From positions 1 through 64,000 of the forward strand of contig NZ_PTRA01000002.1 of the NCBI RefSeq assembly GCF_002943425.1: a stretch of 64,000 bases of DNA. The letters run 5' to 3'. Within the stretch, counting starts at the first letter, position 1, and every line of letters starts with the position of its first letter. This stretch comes from Siphonobacter curvatus (lineage in GTDB: Bacteria > Bacteroidota > Bacteroidia > Cytophagales > Spirosomataceae). Positions 36,940-45,868 of the stretch are shown here, piece by piece. A program made the position numbers and the translations under genes. The notes under the pieces are model-generated. The model made no database searches, had not been told where the DNA came from, and was given only the letters and a program-made list of their open reading frames with translations.

Positions 36940-36997
36940 GTACCCATCGCATGGCATTTCTTGCGTTTTACGTCAAAAAGACTGATGCGATGGGTAC
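36940..36997. terminator. Hairpin terminator after GH53 locus
   Basis: GTACCCATCGCAT at 36940-36952 pairs exactly with 36985-36997; the loop is 32 nt. Between convergent genes. Confidence 0.6.
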
Positions 36998-37033
36998 ATC
37001 TTCCTTATGAGCTGTTGCCCTTAGCTGTTTTCT

Positions 37034-37609
37034 TTAAAGCAATCCAAACTTAAGACCAATGTTAACGGTCCAGAATGCGTTTGGGTTTACCCAGACAACC
37101 GTAGAACCAGGGCTAATTACCTCCTGATCACTGCCCATAATCCGGTGATAGCTACCTTCGGCAAACACCCCAATCCCGATCAGCGATACGACGATTCCCA
37201 GTTTCGGGGCCACGCCAAACCGATCACTGCCATGGGTGAGTTCACGCTCATTCTGGCTGGTAATCCGGCTTTTGATTTGGTACTTACCCGCCTCTACACC
37301 CAGGTACGGGCGAATGACTCCCCGGGTAAACGAGTACTCGATTAAACCCGTTAACGGAACCACTGTATTTCTTTGCTGGAATGATGACTGGGTAGAGCTA
37401 AGGCTGGGCATCGTCAGGTATTTGGCCGCAGCACCAATGGCTACTTTGCCTAATTGTACTTTCGCGGCAGCTCCGACGCCGTAGCTGAACTTTTCATCCT
37501 GCCATGAGGACTTCGTACCCACCCCGTGCACATACAGCCCGAACTGACTGTAGGCGGACGTGGATAAGAGGCAGAAAAGGGCGAATAATCCGTATGTATA
37601 TCTTCTCAT
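37034..37609 (-). CDS. Outer membrane beta-barrel protein
   Basis: A 191-residue protein with a signal peptide (MRRYTYGLFALFCLLSTSAYSQ) and alternating short beta-strands with aromatic ends (SYGVGAAAKVQLGKVAIGAAAKYL, FGVAPKLGIVVSLIGIGVFAEGSYHR), ending in a glycine-rich strand (VNIGLKFGLL). This is the OMP beta-barrel pattern of about eight strands. It resembles the small porin-like barrels common in Bacteroidota. No ligand can be named. Monocistronic. Confidence 0.75.
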   Translation of the reverse strand: MRRYTYGLFALFCLLSTSAYSQFGLYVHGVGTKSSWQDEKFSYGVGAAAKVQLGKVAIGAAAKYLTMPSLSSTQSSFQQRNTVVPLTGLIEYSFTRGVIRPYLGVEAGKYQIKSRITSQNERELTHGSDRFGVAPKLGIVVSLIGIGVFAEGSYHRIMGSDQEVISPGSTVVWVNPNAFWTVNIGLKFGLL

Positions 37610-37946
37610 TTCAAACCACTCAGGCGTGTATCAAACCGTTTGTTGTGCTTCATAAGCGATCAAACCTGCTGGAAAACCGATGCATTCTGCAATACGTAAG
37701 ATTGTGCTCATGATTCGTTCAAGCTGGTAAGTATCTGGCGTTTAACTTGTAATACGCTCCTTGTTCGTCTTCTACTGAACCAAAGTATTCATTTAACAAC
37801 ACAAGATACAACGCTTCAAACCGAATGGTTTTTCTGTGAAACAAAATAGCAAGCGTATACAAGTGAGAGGGAATCTTTAGCCCATTTTTATACGATGATC
37901 CTACTAATAACGCTACGCTAAAACGTAAACCCTTCGGCATACGAAC
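37610..37946. other. Intergenic region without a recognised gene
   Basis: No convincing coding frame or hairpin was seen. A short minus-strand open frame at 37719-37940 lacks family features and is not called. Confidence 0.3.
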
Positions 37947-38747
37947 CTAAAGTTTGTAATGATTTCGTATCATCCGTTCGTAGGTCGATTCGGGCAGGAT
38001 TCGTTTCAGCAGGACCGAGAGTTTTTCAAGCGGTTTCCCAACCCGGTAGATTCGCTTTACGCTTGGACTTTCAATGATGGAACCTACCAAGGGTCCAAAC
38101 ACATCGGCACTGATGCCCTGATCAACACTTTCGTCAATCATCTGGTACGTACGATCAAAATCCTGTTTGTAAATATTGTCATCCGCCAGTTTTGCCTTGA
38201 CCCGATTCTTGTTGATATCGGTCTTCACGCCGCCGGGTTGGATGGAGCAAACCTGCACGCCATACGTAGTCAGCTCCAGCCGTAACGTTTCGGTCAGGCG
38301 ATCCAGAGCCGATTTTGAGGCACTGTAGCCCCCTCGAAAAGGCAGTCCCGCTTCGGCGGCAATGGATGAGATGTTGATGATATACCCTTTTTGCTGCTTT
38401 CGCATGGTAGGCAAAACGGCCTGAATGGTACGTAAACTTCCCATCAGGTTTGTATCCATCACGCGTTGAAATTCATCGATGGGCAAGTACTCCAGGGGAG
38501 CGGCAATGCCCAGTCCGGCATTATTGATGAGCACATCCAGACGACCCGATTCCTTCAAAATCCGCTCCAGGGCGTTTTGGATACTCATCGAATCACAAAC
38601 GTCCATATTCAGTGTTTTGAATGGCTTGGTCTGACTTTCAATGGATCGGGACGTTCCATAGACCTGATACCCTTTACAAGCCAAATACGTTGCGATTTGC
38701 TCCCCTAACCCCGAAGAAGCCCCTGTAATTAATATAACCTTAGACAT
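37947..38747 (-). CDS. SDR family oxidoreductase
   Basis: A 266-residue classical SDR. It starts MSKVILITGASSGLGEQIATYLA, has VLINNAGLGI and the catalytic GGYSASKSALDRL, and the YGVQVCSIQPGGVKTDI segment typical of the 17-beta-HSD-like/retinol-dehydrogenase type group. ATG 38747 is chosen because it starts exactly at the Rossmann fold. Substrate unknown; monocistronic. Confidence 0.92.
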   Translation of the reverse strand: MSKVILITGASSGLGEQIATYLACKGYQVYGTSRSIESQTKPFKTLNMDVCDSMSIQNALERILKESGRLDVLINNAGLGIAAPLEYLPIDEFQRVMDTNLMGSLRTIQAVLPTMRKQQKGYIINISSIAAEAGLPFRGGYSASKSALDRLTETLRLELTTYGVQVCSIQPGGVKTDINKNRVKAKLADDNIYKQDFDRTYQMIDESVDQGISADVFGPLVGSIIESPSVKRIYRVGKPLEKLSVLLKRILPESTYERMIRNHYKL

Positions 38748-39014
38748 TTGAAACGGAGGAAAATTCGTAAACGGACGATCCAAAAGGTATGAATCATGGA
38801 TTAAATGTATAACAGTCCTTTCCGGTTTGTATTCGAAGACGGGTTATTTTCCTCAACCATCCGTTTTGAAGACCCGTATAACGGCAGCGGCTAGGCGGCA
38901 GATCCATGCCCGATTACCCATATTCAAAGTTTCATTCCCTAAGTATTTCGTACACGTTTAGGCTAAACCGTGAGGTGGGTTTCAGGGAAAATTTTCAAAA
39001 GTCGGACCCTTTTT
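38748..39014. other. Intergenic region
   Basis: Divergent leader between the SDR gene and the small Cys-protein gene. Only the promoter described at 39015-39048 is recognised. Confidence 0.3.
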
Positions 39015-39048
39015 TTTGGAAATAACCCGAACGCGGGCCTTACCTTTG
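39015..39048 (+). promoter_or_regulatory. Promoter of the iron-uptake-like operon
   Basis: TTTG at 39015-39018 and TACCTTTG at 39041-39048 are spaced by 22 bp. This is a full match to the Bacteroidota TTTG/TAnnTTTG consensus. The transcription start would lie near 39053-39055, at the ATG 39054 itself, so the transcript could be leaderless. Confidence 0.6.
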
Positions 39049-39053
39049 CCGCC

Positions 39054-39461
39054 ATGCCTCCTTTCATCAAATCCATTAGCGTTGTCTTTCTGACCGGCCT
39101 TTTGCTGGTGAGGACGTTGGTGGTGCCGATGGTTTTTCTGGATTTCAGCCTGCGTCAGGAGTACATCAAAACGTACCTGTGCGAGAATCGATCTCGTCCG
39201 GAATTGCACTGCGATGGTACCTGTTATCTGGCTAAAAAACTAAAAGCTACGCAGGAATCCGAGGAAAAACAGGCCAGCCAACGCTTTTTATCCCAACTGC
39301 TTGAAATGCCTGCTGAGCTTTCCGAACTCGCCATTTCATTCAAACCCTCCGCTTACGTTCTCTGGCAGGCCGTATCCGCTCCGGCGTACGCGTGTTTCTT
39401 TCCTTCCAGTCTACCCACGGGCATCTTTCGTCCTCCCAAGCTTCTTTCTTTCTTTGCGTAA
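39054..39461 (+). CDS. Small exported/membrane-anchored Cys-motif protein
   Basis: A 135-residue protein. An N-terminal hydrophobic helix (residues about 5-27) is followed by a cysteine motif ENRSRPELHCDGTCYLAKKL, with cysteine spacing C-x10-C-x3-C starting at YLC. A Lys/Glu-rich helix follows, then an aromatic C-terminus. ATG 39054 starts the membrane helix. I do not recognise the family. Its place 320 bp before a TonB siderophore receptor suggests a role in metal handling; this is inferred. The C-terminus could be periplasmic. Confidence 0.6.
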   Translation: MPPFIKSISVVFLTGLLLVRTLVVPMVFLDFSLRQEYIKTYLCENRSRPELHCDGTCYLAKKLKATQESEEKQASQRFLSQLLEMPAELSELAISFKPSAYVLWQAVSAPAYACFFPSSLPTGIFRPPKLLSFFA

Positions 39462-39531
39462 GGGCATTTTTTTAGTTTGCTGTTGTCGGTTTTCAGTCCA
39501 ACGCTTTTGTATTGGATTGTAACCTACTGAT

Positions 39532-39758
39532 GGTTAATCCATTAACCGTCTTTTGCAAATACTGATCTGCAGTACAGCTTGGAATGGCTGTAGAGGATTC
39601 ACGGTTTTTCTCAAAACCGACGATTCCACGCTGATCGCTGGTTAATGCCCTTGTCGAAGAAGCTTCGGAACTTCCTGTATCTGTGTAAGGTAAGTTCCTT
39701 CTGTTACTCTCCCTTTGAATTCTACGGGAGGATTTCATTCGTACACCCTGCGAATGAA
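39532..39758 (+). promoter_or_regulatory. Two palindromes upstream of the TonB receptor gene
   Basis: A perfect GGTTAAT-CC-ATTAACC palindrome is at 39532-39547. TTCATTCG-(9 nt)-CGAATGAA is at 39734-39758, 23 bp before the receptor start. The first could be an operator (Fur-like control is guessed from gene content), and the second could be an operator or a leader hairpin. The remaining 39462-39781 sequence shows nothing else. Confidence 0.4.
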
Positions 39759-39781
39759 TCGATCCCCTTTCTCATCTATTC

Positions 39782-42145
39782 ATGAAACCCCATTTACTTC
39801 TTTTTCTGTGCCTGTTTCTAAGCATTACGTCCCACGCCCAGTCGGACCTGGGAAGTCTTAAAGGTCGTATCGTCACCTTCCAGCATGAAGCCGTCGCCGG
39901 GGCTTCGGTTACCTTGCAAAACACGGGGTTCGGTACCACCACCGATGCGGAAGGGCTATTCAACCTTTCCTCCATTCCGGCGGGAACGTATGTACTCGTC
40001 GTATCCAACGTTGGCTACACGGCTTATACCCAGCACATCCGGATCGTTGCTGGAAAAAATCCCTTTCTAAACCTTCAGCTCTCCGAGAGCCGACAGGAAT
40101 TGAAAGAAGTCGTGGTCAGCACCTCCCGAAACGCGTATCAGGTACTCCAATCCTCCACCGCGACGCGGATGGATGTACCGCTCCTGGAAACGCCTCAGTC
40201 CGTGCAGGTGGTTTCTTCGGCAATCCTGCGGGACCGACAGGCCTTTACGCTCAATGAAATTTCCAGTGCCTTTACGGGCATGAAAGCCAATAATGGCAAC
40301 GGGTCCTTTCAAATCCGGGGCTTTACGGCCTATTCACCCAATGATGCCAGCTTTTTGCTCTATAACGGCGTTCGTGGCAACCTGTTTCTCTGGAGTCAGC
40401 AACCGCTTTTGTATAACATCGAATCGGTCGAACTGCTTCGCGGTCCTTCGGGAGCTTTGTTTAGCGAAGGCTCCCCGGGTGGCGTCATCAACTTTATCAC
40501 GAAGCAACCCCTGGCCGAGAAACGGGCGAGTATCGATGTATCGCTGGGCAGCTGGGCGTTTCGGCGAGCCTCGGTTGACTTCACGGGTCCGCTGTCCCGA
40601 AACCAAAAGCTTTTATACCGGGCCATTATCGGCTACGATCGATCGAAGAGTTTTCGGGATTACCAGGACAAAGAGAATCTTTTCATCGCTCCTTCCCTCA
40701 CCTATCTTTTCAGCGATCGTACATCATTAGCGTTAGAGCTGAATTACGCTCATCAGAAGTCCGTTCAGCAATACGACAACGGTAGTTATATCTATACGCG
40801 ATCCGACGGTACCTTTGATTTCAACCGCTACCCGAATCATCTGACCATTCAAAGCCCGACGGATTACGGCCGCACCGATAACGCCTCTGCGACTTTAACC
40901 TTTAACCACCAATTCAGCAACAAACTTAAATTGACCCTAGTGGAACGGGCCGTTCGGAATGTGCTCGACTATACCGACCATATCCCGCTGGGAAGAATCC
41001 GAAATGATTCAATCAGCCGGGCGTATCAGGATTGGGAAACGGACCGCTTCAGTCTGCAAACCACAGCTTTTGTTAGCTATACGGCAAAAACGGGGGCTAT
41101 CGGTCATCAACTGATGGGCGGTACGGATTACAACCGCTACGGCTGGACGCAGAATGACTATCAATACAAGCTTTCTACCCGCATTTCTATTTTCCATCCG
41201 GATTATTCGAATAGCGTACCTTCCGCTTCGACACCCGCCGAAGAGTCCGACGATAACCGACGCGTGACTAACCTGGTAGGTGCCTATTTACAGGATCAGG
41301 TTAGTTTGGGGGAAAGACTCAAAGTGCTACTCTCTTTACGGTACGATAGCTACAATGGGAAAGAAACCCCGCTTTCGGATCGCGACAACAAGCAGGGCGA
41401 TGCCCTACAGGCTTCGGGCTGGATTCCGCGAGTAGGTCTGGTGTACCTACCGCTGCCCCAGGTATCCCTTTACGGGACTTACGTCAAGTCATTCAATCCC
41501 CAGACGTCGAACAACGTGCGGGCTGGCGGTCCCTTTCCCACTCGGAAAGCGACGCAGTATGAACTCGGTTCAAAAGCGGATCTATTTAATGAACGGATTT
41601 CGGTCACCCTTTCCCTGTATCAAATCAATTATGCCAATATTCTGACGGCGGCTCCAACGGAAGAAAACTCTCACCGTCAGGCAGCCATTGACGGCACCCG
41701 CAGTCGGGGGGCGGAAGTTTCTTTAGCTGGTCATTTAAAAAACCTGAGTCTGATTGCCGGGTACGCCTTCAATGACCACGTGTTAATCAGTACGAGTAGC
41801 TACGGAAAAAAGGGGGACCGTTTTGCCAACGCCCCCCGACACCTTGCCAATTTCTGGGCGAAGTACACGCCATCGATTCCCGTACTGAAAGGATGGGGGA
41901 TTGCGGCGGGGGTTCGCTACGTGAGCGATCAGGTGGGCCTGTTGAGCAACCAGAACTTCATTTTCCCAGCCTACACCGTTTTCGACGCCGCTGTTTCGTA
42001 CCAAAAAAGTCGGTATTCGCTTCAAATCAATGCCTACAATCTAACGAATAGACACTACTTCACCGGAAGTCGGTCGAGTACCACCACGGGTGGATTAGGT
42101 GATCCATTCAACGTACGAATCGGACTTGGTTATCAGTTGTGGTAA
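39782..42145 (+). CDS. TonB-dependent siderophore receptor
   Basis: A 787-residue outer-membrane receptor. The signal peptide ends near SHAQ. Residues about 25-100 form a carboxypeptidase-regulatory-like (CarbopepD_reg) domain (GLFNLSSIPAGTYVLVVSNVGYTA), typical of Bacteroidota. The plug domain starts with DVPLLETPQSVQVVSS and contains LLRGPSGALFSEGSPGGVINFITK. The remainder is a 22-strand-type barrel ending VRIGLGYQLW. Strong match to FhuA/FoxA-like iron-siderophore receptors. It is followed by a PepSY protein that could release iron. Confidence 0.9.
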   Translation: MKPHLLLFLCLFLSITSHAQSDLGSLKGRIVTFQHEAVAGASVTLQNTGFGTTTDAEGLFNLSSIPAGTYVLVVSNVGYTAYTQHIRIVAGKNPFLNLQLSESRQELKEVVVSTSRNAYQVLQSSTATRMDVPLLETPQSVQVVSSAILRDRQAFTLNEISSAFTGMKANNGNGSFQIRGFTAYSPNDASFLLYNGVRGNLFLWSQQPLLYNIESVELLRGPSGALFSEGSPGGVINFITKQPLAEKRASIDVSLGSWAFRRASVDFTGPLSRNQKLLYRAIIGYDRSKSFRDYQDKENLFIAPSLTYLFSDRTSLALELNYAHQKSVQQYDNGSYIYTRSDGTFDFNRYPNHLTIQSPTDYGRTDNASATLTFNHQFSNKLKLTLVERAVRNVLDYTDHIPLGRIRNDSISRAYQDWETDRFSLQTTAFVSYTAKTGAIGHQLMGGTDYNRYGWTQNDYQYKLSTRISIFHPDYSNSVPSASTPAEESDDNRRVTNLVGAYLQDQVSLGERLKVLLSLRYDSYNGKETPLSDRDNKQGDALQASGWIPRVGLVYLPLPQVSLYGTYVKSFNPQTSNNVRAGGPFPTRKATQYELGSKADLFNERISVTLSLYQINYANILTAAPTEENSHRQAAIDGTRSRGAEVSLAGHLKNLSLIAGYAFNDHVLISTSSYGKKGDRFANAPRHLANFWAKYTPSIPVLKGWGIAAGVRYVSDQVGLLSNQNFIFPAYTVFDAAVSYQKSRYSLQINAYNLTNRHYFTGSRSSTTTGGLGDPFNVRIGLGYQLW

Positions 42146-42150
42146 ACGTG

Positions 42151-42184
42151 TCCATCCGGGTTTCTGGCTGGAAGCCCGGATGGA
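42151..42184 (+). terminator. Hairpin between receptor and PepSY genes
   Basis: A 14-bp stem with one G-T wobble (arms 42151-42164 and 42171-42184) and a 6-nt loop. It may attenuate read-through into the PepSY gene or protect the receptor mRNA. Confidence 0.55.
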
Positions 42185-42239
42185 TGCATACCCGTTGGCT
42201 AAAAAAATGAGCACCCCTATTCTTTGAATTTTACCAGTT

Positions 42240-43373
42240 ATGGGAAAAGTAAAATTGACGCGAAGGCTCTTTAAAGTCCACAGCTGGCTGGGACTGATCA
42301 GTGGTCTTTTTCTGCTTGTATTGGGATTAAGCGGTTCGATTCTGGTATTCCGACACGAACTGGACACCTGGGCTAACCGGGAACTGTTGCAGGTAACGCC
42401 CCAGGGTACTCGCTCCTCGCCCTTGCAGCAGTGTTACGACACGATCACCCGTCGGTATCCCAATCTGGACGGGATTGCCTGGCTCAACCCCGATGCAAGC
42501 CCCACCGAGGCGTATAATTTCAGACTCTATTTCAATGATACACGTCTCTTTACCTACGATCTGGCCCTGATCTCTTTCGATCCCTACACCGGAGCCATTC
42601 TGCGGGAAGGGCCATCGGCTGATTTCACACCCAGTTTCATCGAGTGGTTACTGCAATTCCACTTCAGCTTTCAGTTAGGGATTCCGGGAGCGGCCCTAAC
42701 GGCGGTGTTTGGTCTCACCATGCTGGTATCCCTGCTGACGGGTGTGGTGGTGTACCGAAAAATGATCTGGAGAGTCCTGACTTTTCGAGTAAAAATCAAC
42801 CGAAAAAACTGGCGTACGATCAGCTCAGACCTCCACCGCGTGGTTGGAGTCTGGTCCTTACTGCTTAACGCGGTCATTTTCTTTACGGGCTTCTGGATGA
42901 ATCTGTTTGCGTTTCAGGCCAAAAGCTGGCGGTCAGAAACGATTCCCACGAAACCCAATACGCTTCTCTCCGTATCGCCCGACCGGCTGTTGCAACAGGC
43001 CTTGTTGGCTTTCCCCGGCCTGGACCCTACCTACGTGTATTTGCCAACGCAACCCACCCGAACATTTGAAGTTCGGGGCTATACTAAAAATCAATGGAAA
43101 GGCTGGGGTAATGGAAATTCTGTAAAAATCAATCAGCAGACGGGTGAAATAATTTTTATACATCGCTTGTCAGAAAAACCGCTAGGCGAGCGGATAGAGG
43201 GCACTTTTTTTCCTTTGCACGTGGGCAATTACGGCGGCTGGCCCGTGAAAATCCTGTACGTAATTGTTGGCTTAACGCCAGGTTTACTATCCGTAACGGG
43301 CTTTTTACTCTGGTGGCGAAATAAGCGAAAGACCGTTAAATTGCCAATTTCAGGGCCAATAACAAGACAGTAA
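42240..43373 (+). CDS. PepSY domain membrane protein, probable siderophore-iron reductase
   Basis: A 377-residue protein with four predicted membrane helices: LGLISGLFLLVLGLSGSILV near the N-terminus, then ALTAVFGLTMLVSLLTGVVVY, VWSLLLNAVIFFTGFWMNL, and ILYVIVGLTPGLLSVTGFLLWW at the C-terminus. PepSY-type soluble segments lie between them. The family (PiuB/FoxB-like) includes inner-membrane ferric-siderophore reductases. Encoded 94 bp after a siderophore receptor, so release of iron in the periplasm is a reasonable role. No haem ligand has been confirmed. Confidence 0.85.
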   Translation: MGKVKLTRRLFKVHSWLGLISGLFLLVLGLSGSILVFRHELDTWANRELLQVTPQGTRSSPLQQCYDTITRRYPNLDGIAWLNPDASPTEAYNFRLYFNDTRLFTYDLALISFDPYTGAILREGPSADFTPSFIEWLLQFHFSFQLGIPGAALTAVFGLTMLVSLLTGVVVYRKMIWRVLTFRVKINRKNWRTISSDLHRVVGVWSLLLNAVIFFTGFWMNLFAFQAKSWRSETIPTKPNTLLSVSPDRLLQQALLAFPGLDPTYVYLPTQPTRTFEVRGYTKNQWKGWGNGNSVKINQQTGEIIFIHRLSEKPLGERIEGTFFPLHVGNYGGWPVKILYVIVGLTPGLLSVTGFLLWWRNKRKTVKLPISGPITRQ

Positions 43374-43415
43374 ACCATACCCTAAAAAGCTTCTAATGCA
43401 GGCCACTACCCTTCT

Positions 43416-43471
43416 TAACGTTGTAGTCAAATCAACCAAAAGAAGACTACATGGTTAAAAGAGTCTCTTTT
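43416..43471 (+). terminator. Terminator of the receptor/PepSY operon
   Basis: TAAC-(2)-TGTAGTC pairs with GACTACA-(2)-GTTA (43416-43457), and AAAAGA/TCTTTT follows with a T-run on the + strand. Confidence 0.6.
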
Positions 43472-43833
43472 TTATTGCAATCATCTTTTTGCGTAATCGA
43501 ATTTTGAGCTCATTTATTACTTTATGTATTTAAAACCTAACTACCTGATCATCTATAGAGCATTAATAAATTCCCGCAAATTGACTACTTCGTCAACAAC
43601 AGAAATTTAGCTCGTGTTTTGAGGCGAACGTAGGGCATGGACAACTCAATTTTTGCTACTTTGGAATTTCTATTAACCTGAGCGAACGTCCGGTAGTCAG
43701 GCAGTTTCAGCATAATTTAACGCTCTATTTAAACTATGCTGCCTTTAAACCCTCAATCCAGTTGACGCAAGCTCAGATTCAATCGATGTATAAATAAATC
43801 AAAACTTATTTCAATCGTATCTACTCTTCGCCG

Positions 43834-43898
43834 CTGGTCTTTGATAAAAACAGGGAGCCCGATTGAAAATCGGGCTCCCTGTTTTTATCAAAGACCAG
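43834..43898. terminator. Perfect 31-bp hairpin with 3-nt loop
   Basis: Arms 43834-43864 and 43868-43898 are exact complements. An A5 run and its T5 complement sit in the arms, so it could act in both directions, but the nearest convergent stop (44005) is about 100 bp away. The region before it, 43600-43797, holds a possible gene remnant (see findings). Confidence 0.65.
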
Positions 43899-44004
43899 TT
43901 ATACCAAGCAATTCATGCATTTATAAAACCGATCCAACGTATTACACACCAAAGATTTGATTGCTGTCATCGCCTTGAAGACTTGAGTATCGTACTAGTA
44001 ATCA

Positions 44005-45012
44005 TTAGGGATGACCACCCCCACCCGCTGCTCCAAAAATCTGTCCTGTCGAATAACTGCCCGCATTATCTGCTAATTGAACAAAAATTGAAGCTAACTC
44101 TGCCGGCTGACCCGCACGGCCTAGTGGGGTATCGCCGCCAAATTTGACTAATTTCTCCTGTTCTTGACCACCACACACCTGCAACGGTGTCCAAACTGGC
44201 CCCGGAGCTACACCATTTACTCGGATACCTTTTGGTCCTAATTGTTTTGCCAAGGACTTTACATAAGCAACATTGGCAGCTTTCGTCTGGGCATAATCAA
44301 AAAGGTTTTCTGACGGGTCATAGGCTTGTACCGAAGTAGTAGCGATAATACAGGATCCCGGTTTTAGATGCGAAAGGGCCGCTTTCGTGATCCAGAACAG
44401 AGCATAGATATTCGTTTTCATAGTGGCATCAAAACTCTCGTCACTAATATCCAAAATGGACAGATTGCTCTTCTGATAACCTGCATTATTGACAAGAATG
44501 TCCAAACCTCCCAACTGGTTAACCGTTTCGTCCACTAGCTTTTTACAGAATTCTTTGTCTGTAATATCACCGGGTACAGCAACCGCTTTTCTTCCTTCAG
44601 CACGGATTAAGGCAATAACTTCTTTGGCATCGCTTTCCTCGGCAGGAAGAAAATTAATCGCCACATCGGCCCCTTCCCGGGCATAAGCTATCGCAGCAGC
44701 TCTACCAATTCCTGAGTCACCGCCAGTGATCAGGGCCTTACGCCCCGCCAGTCTATTGTTTCCCTTGTAAGACTTTTCGCCATGATCGGGTACGGGACTC
44801 ATACGAGAGGCCAACCCTGGGTGCGGCTGAGACTGTTTTGAGTAAGGGGGTTGAGGATATTTTGATCTGGGATCCTCCAGGGGGATTGCTTCAGTAATAG
44901 CAGCGTTCGTCATCGTATTTTTTGCACTAAGTGGGGCACTGATAGCAAGAGTTGATACCGTAGCCCCCAGCCCTTTGACCAGATTGCGTCTTGAAATGTT
45001 ATTTACTTCCAT
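44005..45012 (-). CDS. SDR oxidoreductase with N-terminal twin-arginine signal
   Basis: A 335-residue SDR of the YghA/glucose-dehydrogenase-like group: cofactor motif ALITGGDSGIGRAAAI, LVNNAGYQKSNLS and catalytic DYAQTKAAN (Tyr-x3-Lys). Before it lie about 90 residues with a twin-arginine signal (SRRNLVKGLGATVSTLAIS, then APLSA) and a Pro-rich linker (YPQPPYSKQSQPHPG). Most SDRs are cytoplasmic; the signal suggests export of the folded enzyme, as with the Gfo/Idh enzyme above. Monocistronic; substrate unknown. Confidence 0.85.
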   Translation of the reverse strand: MEVNNISRRNLVKGLGATVSTLAISAPLSAKNTMTNAAITEAIPLEDPRSKYPQPPYSKQSQPHPGLASRMSPVPDHGEKSYKGNNRLAGRKALITGGDSGIGRAAAIAYAREGADVAINFLPAEESDAKEVIALIRAEGRKAVAVPGDITDKEFCKKLVDETVNQLGGLDILVNNAGYQKSNLSILDISDESFDATMKTNIYALFWITKAALSHLKPGSCIIATTSVQAYDPSENLFDYAQTKAANVAYVKSLAKQLGPKGIRVNGVAPGPVWTPLQVCGGQEQEKLVKFGGDTPLGRAGQPAELASIFVQLADNAGSYSTGQIFGAAGGGGHP

Positions 45013-45486
45013 GGTTTAAATACGTATGGTATGAAACATGATCTCACTCGGATTTAGATGTGAATCATCTAGTCCTTTCTCTCAATACCTTGTTCATCAT
45101 TTCAAATCATCGTATGCGTTCTTGCCTTTATCTAACTTTCGCTAGTTAGGTCAGCTATAACGTTGATTTAACTATAAATTTTTAAATGTTTGAGACCCGT
45201 ATTTATTCAATAAAAAAATGGGGCCAATGTAGGCTGAGTTACTACGTAGCTGCCTACCAAGCTTCCTTTATATCTTAAAATGATGGTACACCAAACATCT
45301 CAAATCCTTATTTCATACGTATACCTGGTTTATCTACCTTATCATTAAACAATACGAATAACTAGCAAAGGTTATAAATGAGAGGTATATTTTATGCAAA
45401 GCACCATTACTGAACTCATGATATACTTTTCGAATCTATTCTTTTCTGTTTTCTCTTCTTAGGAATAAAAGCATTTACTAACTAAC
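45013..45486. other. Intergenic leader, no gene recognised
   Basis: Upstream of the Tat-SDR gene and before the decayed hydrolase. AT-rich; no convincing frame or hairpin seen. Confidence 0.3.
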
Positions 45487-45680
45487 TGCCAGGGTTATCC
45501 AGTATCGCACCTGATTTAAGGGTCCCGGGCACCTCCGATAAGCCTAACTCAGGCAACGCCAAAACTAATGTAGCCCTGGATGTTTACGAGCTGGTGAGTC
45601 AACTTGGGTACGCGCCCATCAACCTATTAGGTATTGATATTGAGGCGATGATTGCTCATGCGGGTCCCGATCCGGCTTAA
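45487..45680 (+). pseudogene. Remnant of an alpha/beta hydrolase (epoxide-hydrolase-like)
   Basis: From 45504 the frame reads IAPDLRVPGTSDKPNSGN, then TNVALDVYELVSQLGY and INLLGIDIEAMIAHAG. This matches the APDLRGxGxSDKP strand and nucleophile elbow (GHDIGAMVAY) of epoxide-hydrolase-type enzymes, but the elbow histidine and a glycine are lost. Upstream, CQGYPV continues one frame off, so there is a frameshift near 45503. No N-terminus or C-terminal half remains. Confidence 0.65.
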
Positions 45681-45790
45681 GTAAGCTCATGGATAGGGAC
45701 AGAATTCTTGTTACTTGGTTACGGGTGACTACTGGCTCTTTAGTTTTCATCGGAGAGTATCTCAGCCAACTCATTCTTTAACGTTAATCT

Positions 45791-45848
45791 GTAAACGCTG
45801 GTAAAGCCATTTGGGAACATGTACTCGAAGGGCTTTACCAGCGTTTAC
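45791..45848. terminator. Hairpin with 18-bp perfect stem
   Basis: Arms 45791-45808 and 45831-45848 are exact complements with a 22-nt loop. It separates the two decayed gene remnants and may be the surviving terminator of the xdh-like gene. Confidence 0.7.
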
Positions 45849-45868
45849 TCTATCAATCAATGGTAAGT

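Noticed and set aside
37719-37940. Minus-strand 73-codon frame in an intergenic gap
   Set aside because: No motif and poor codon pattern; not supported as a gene.
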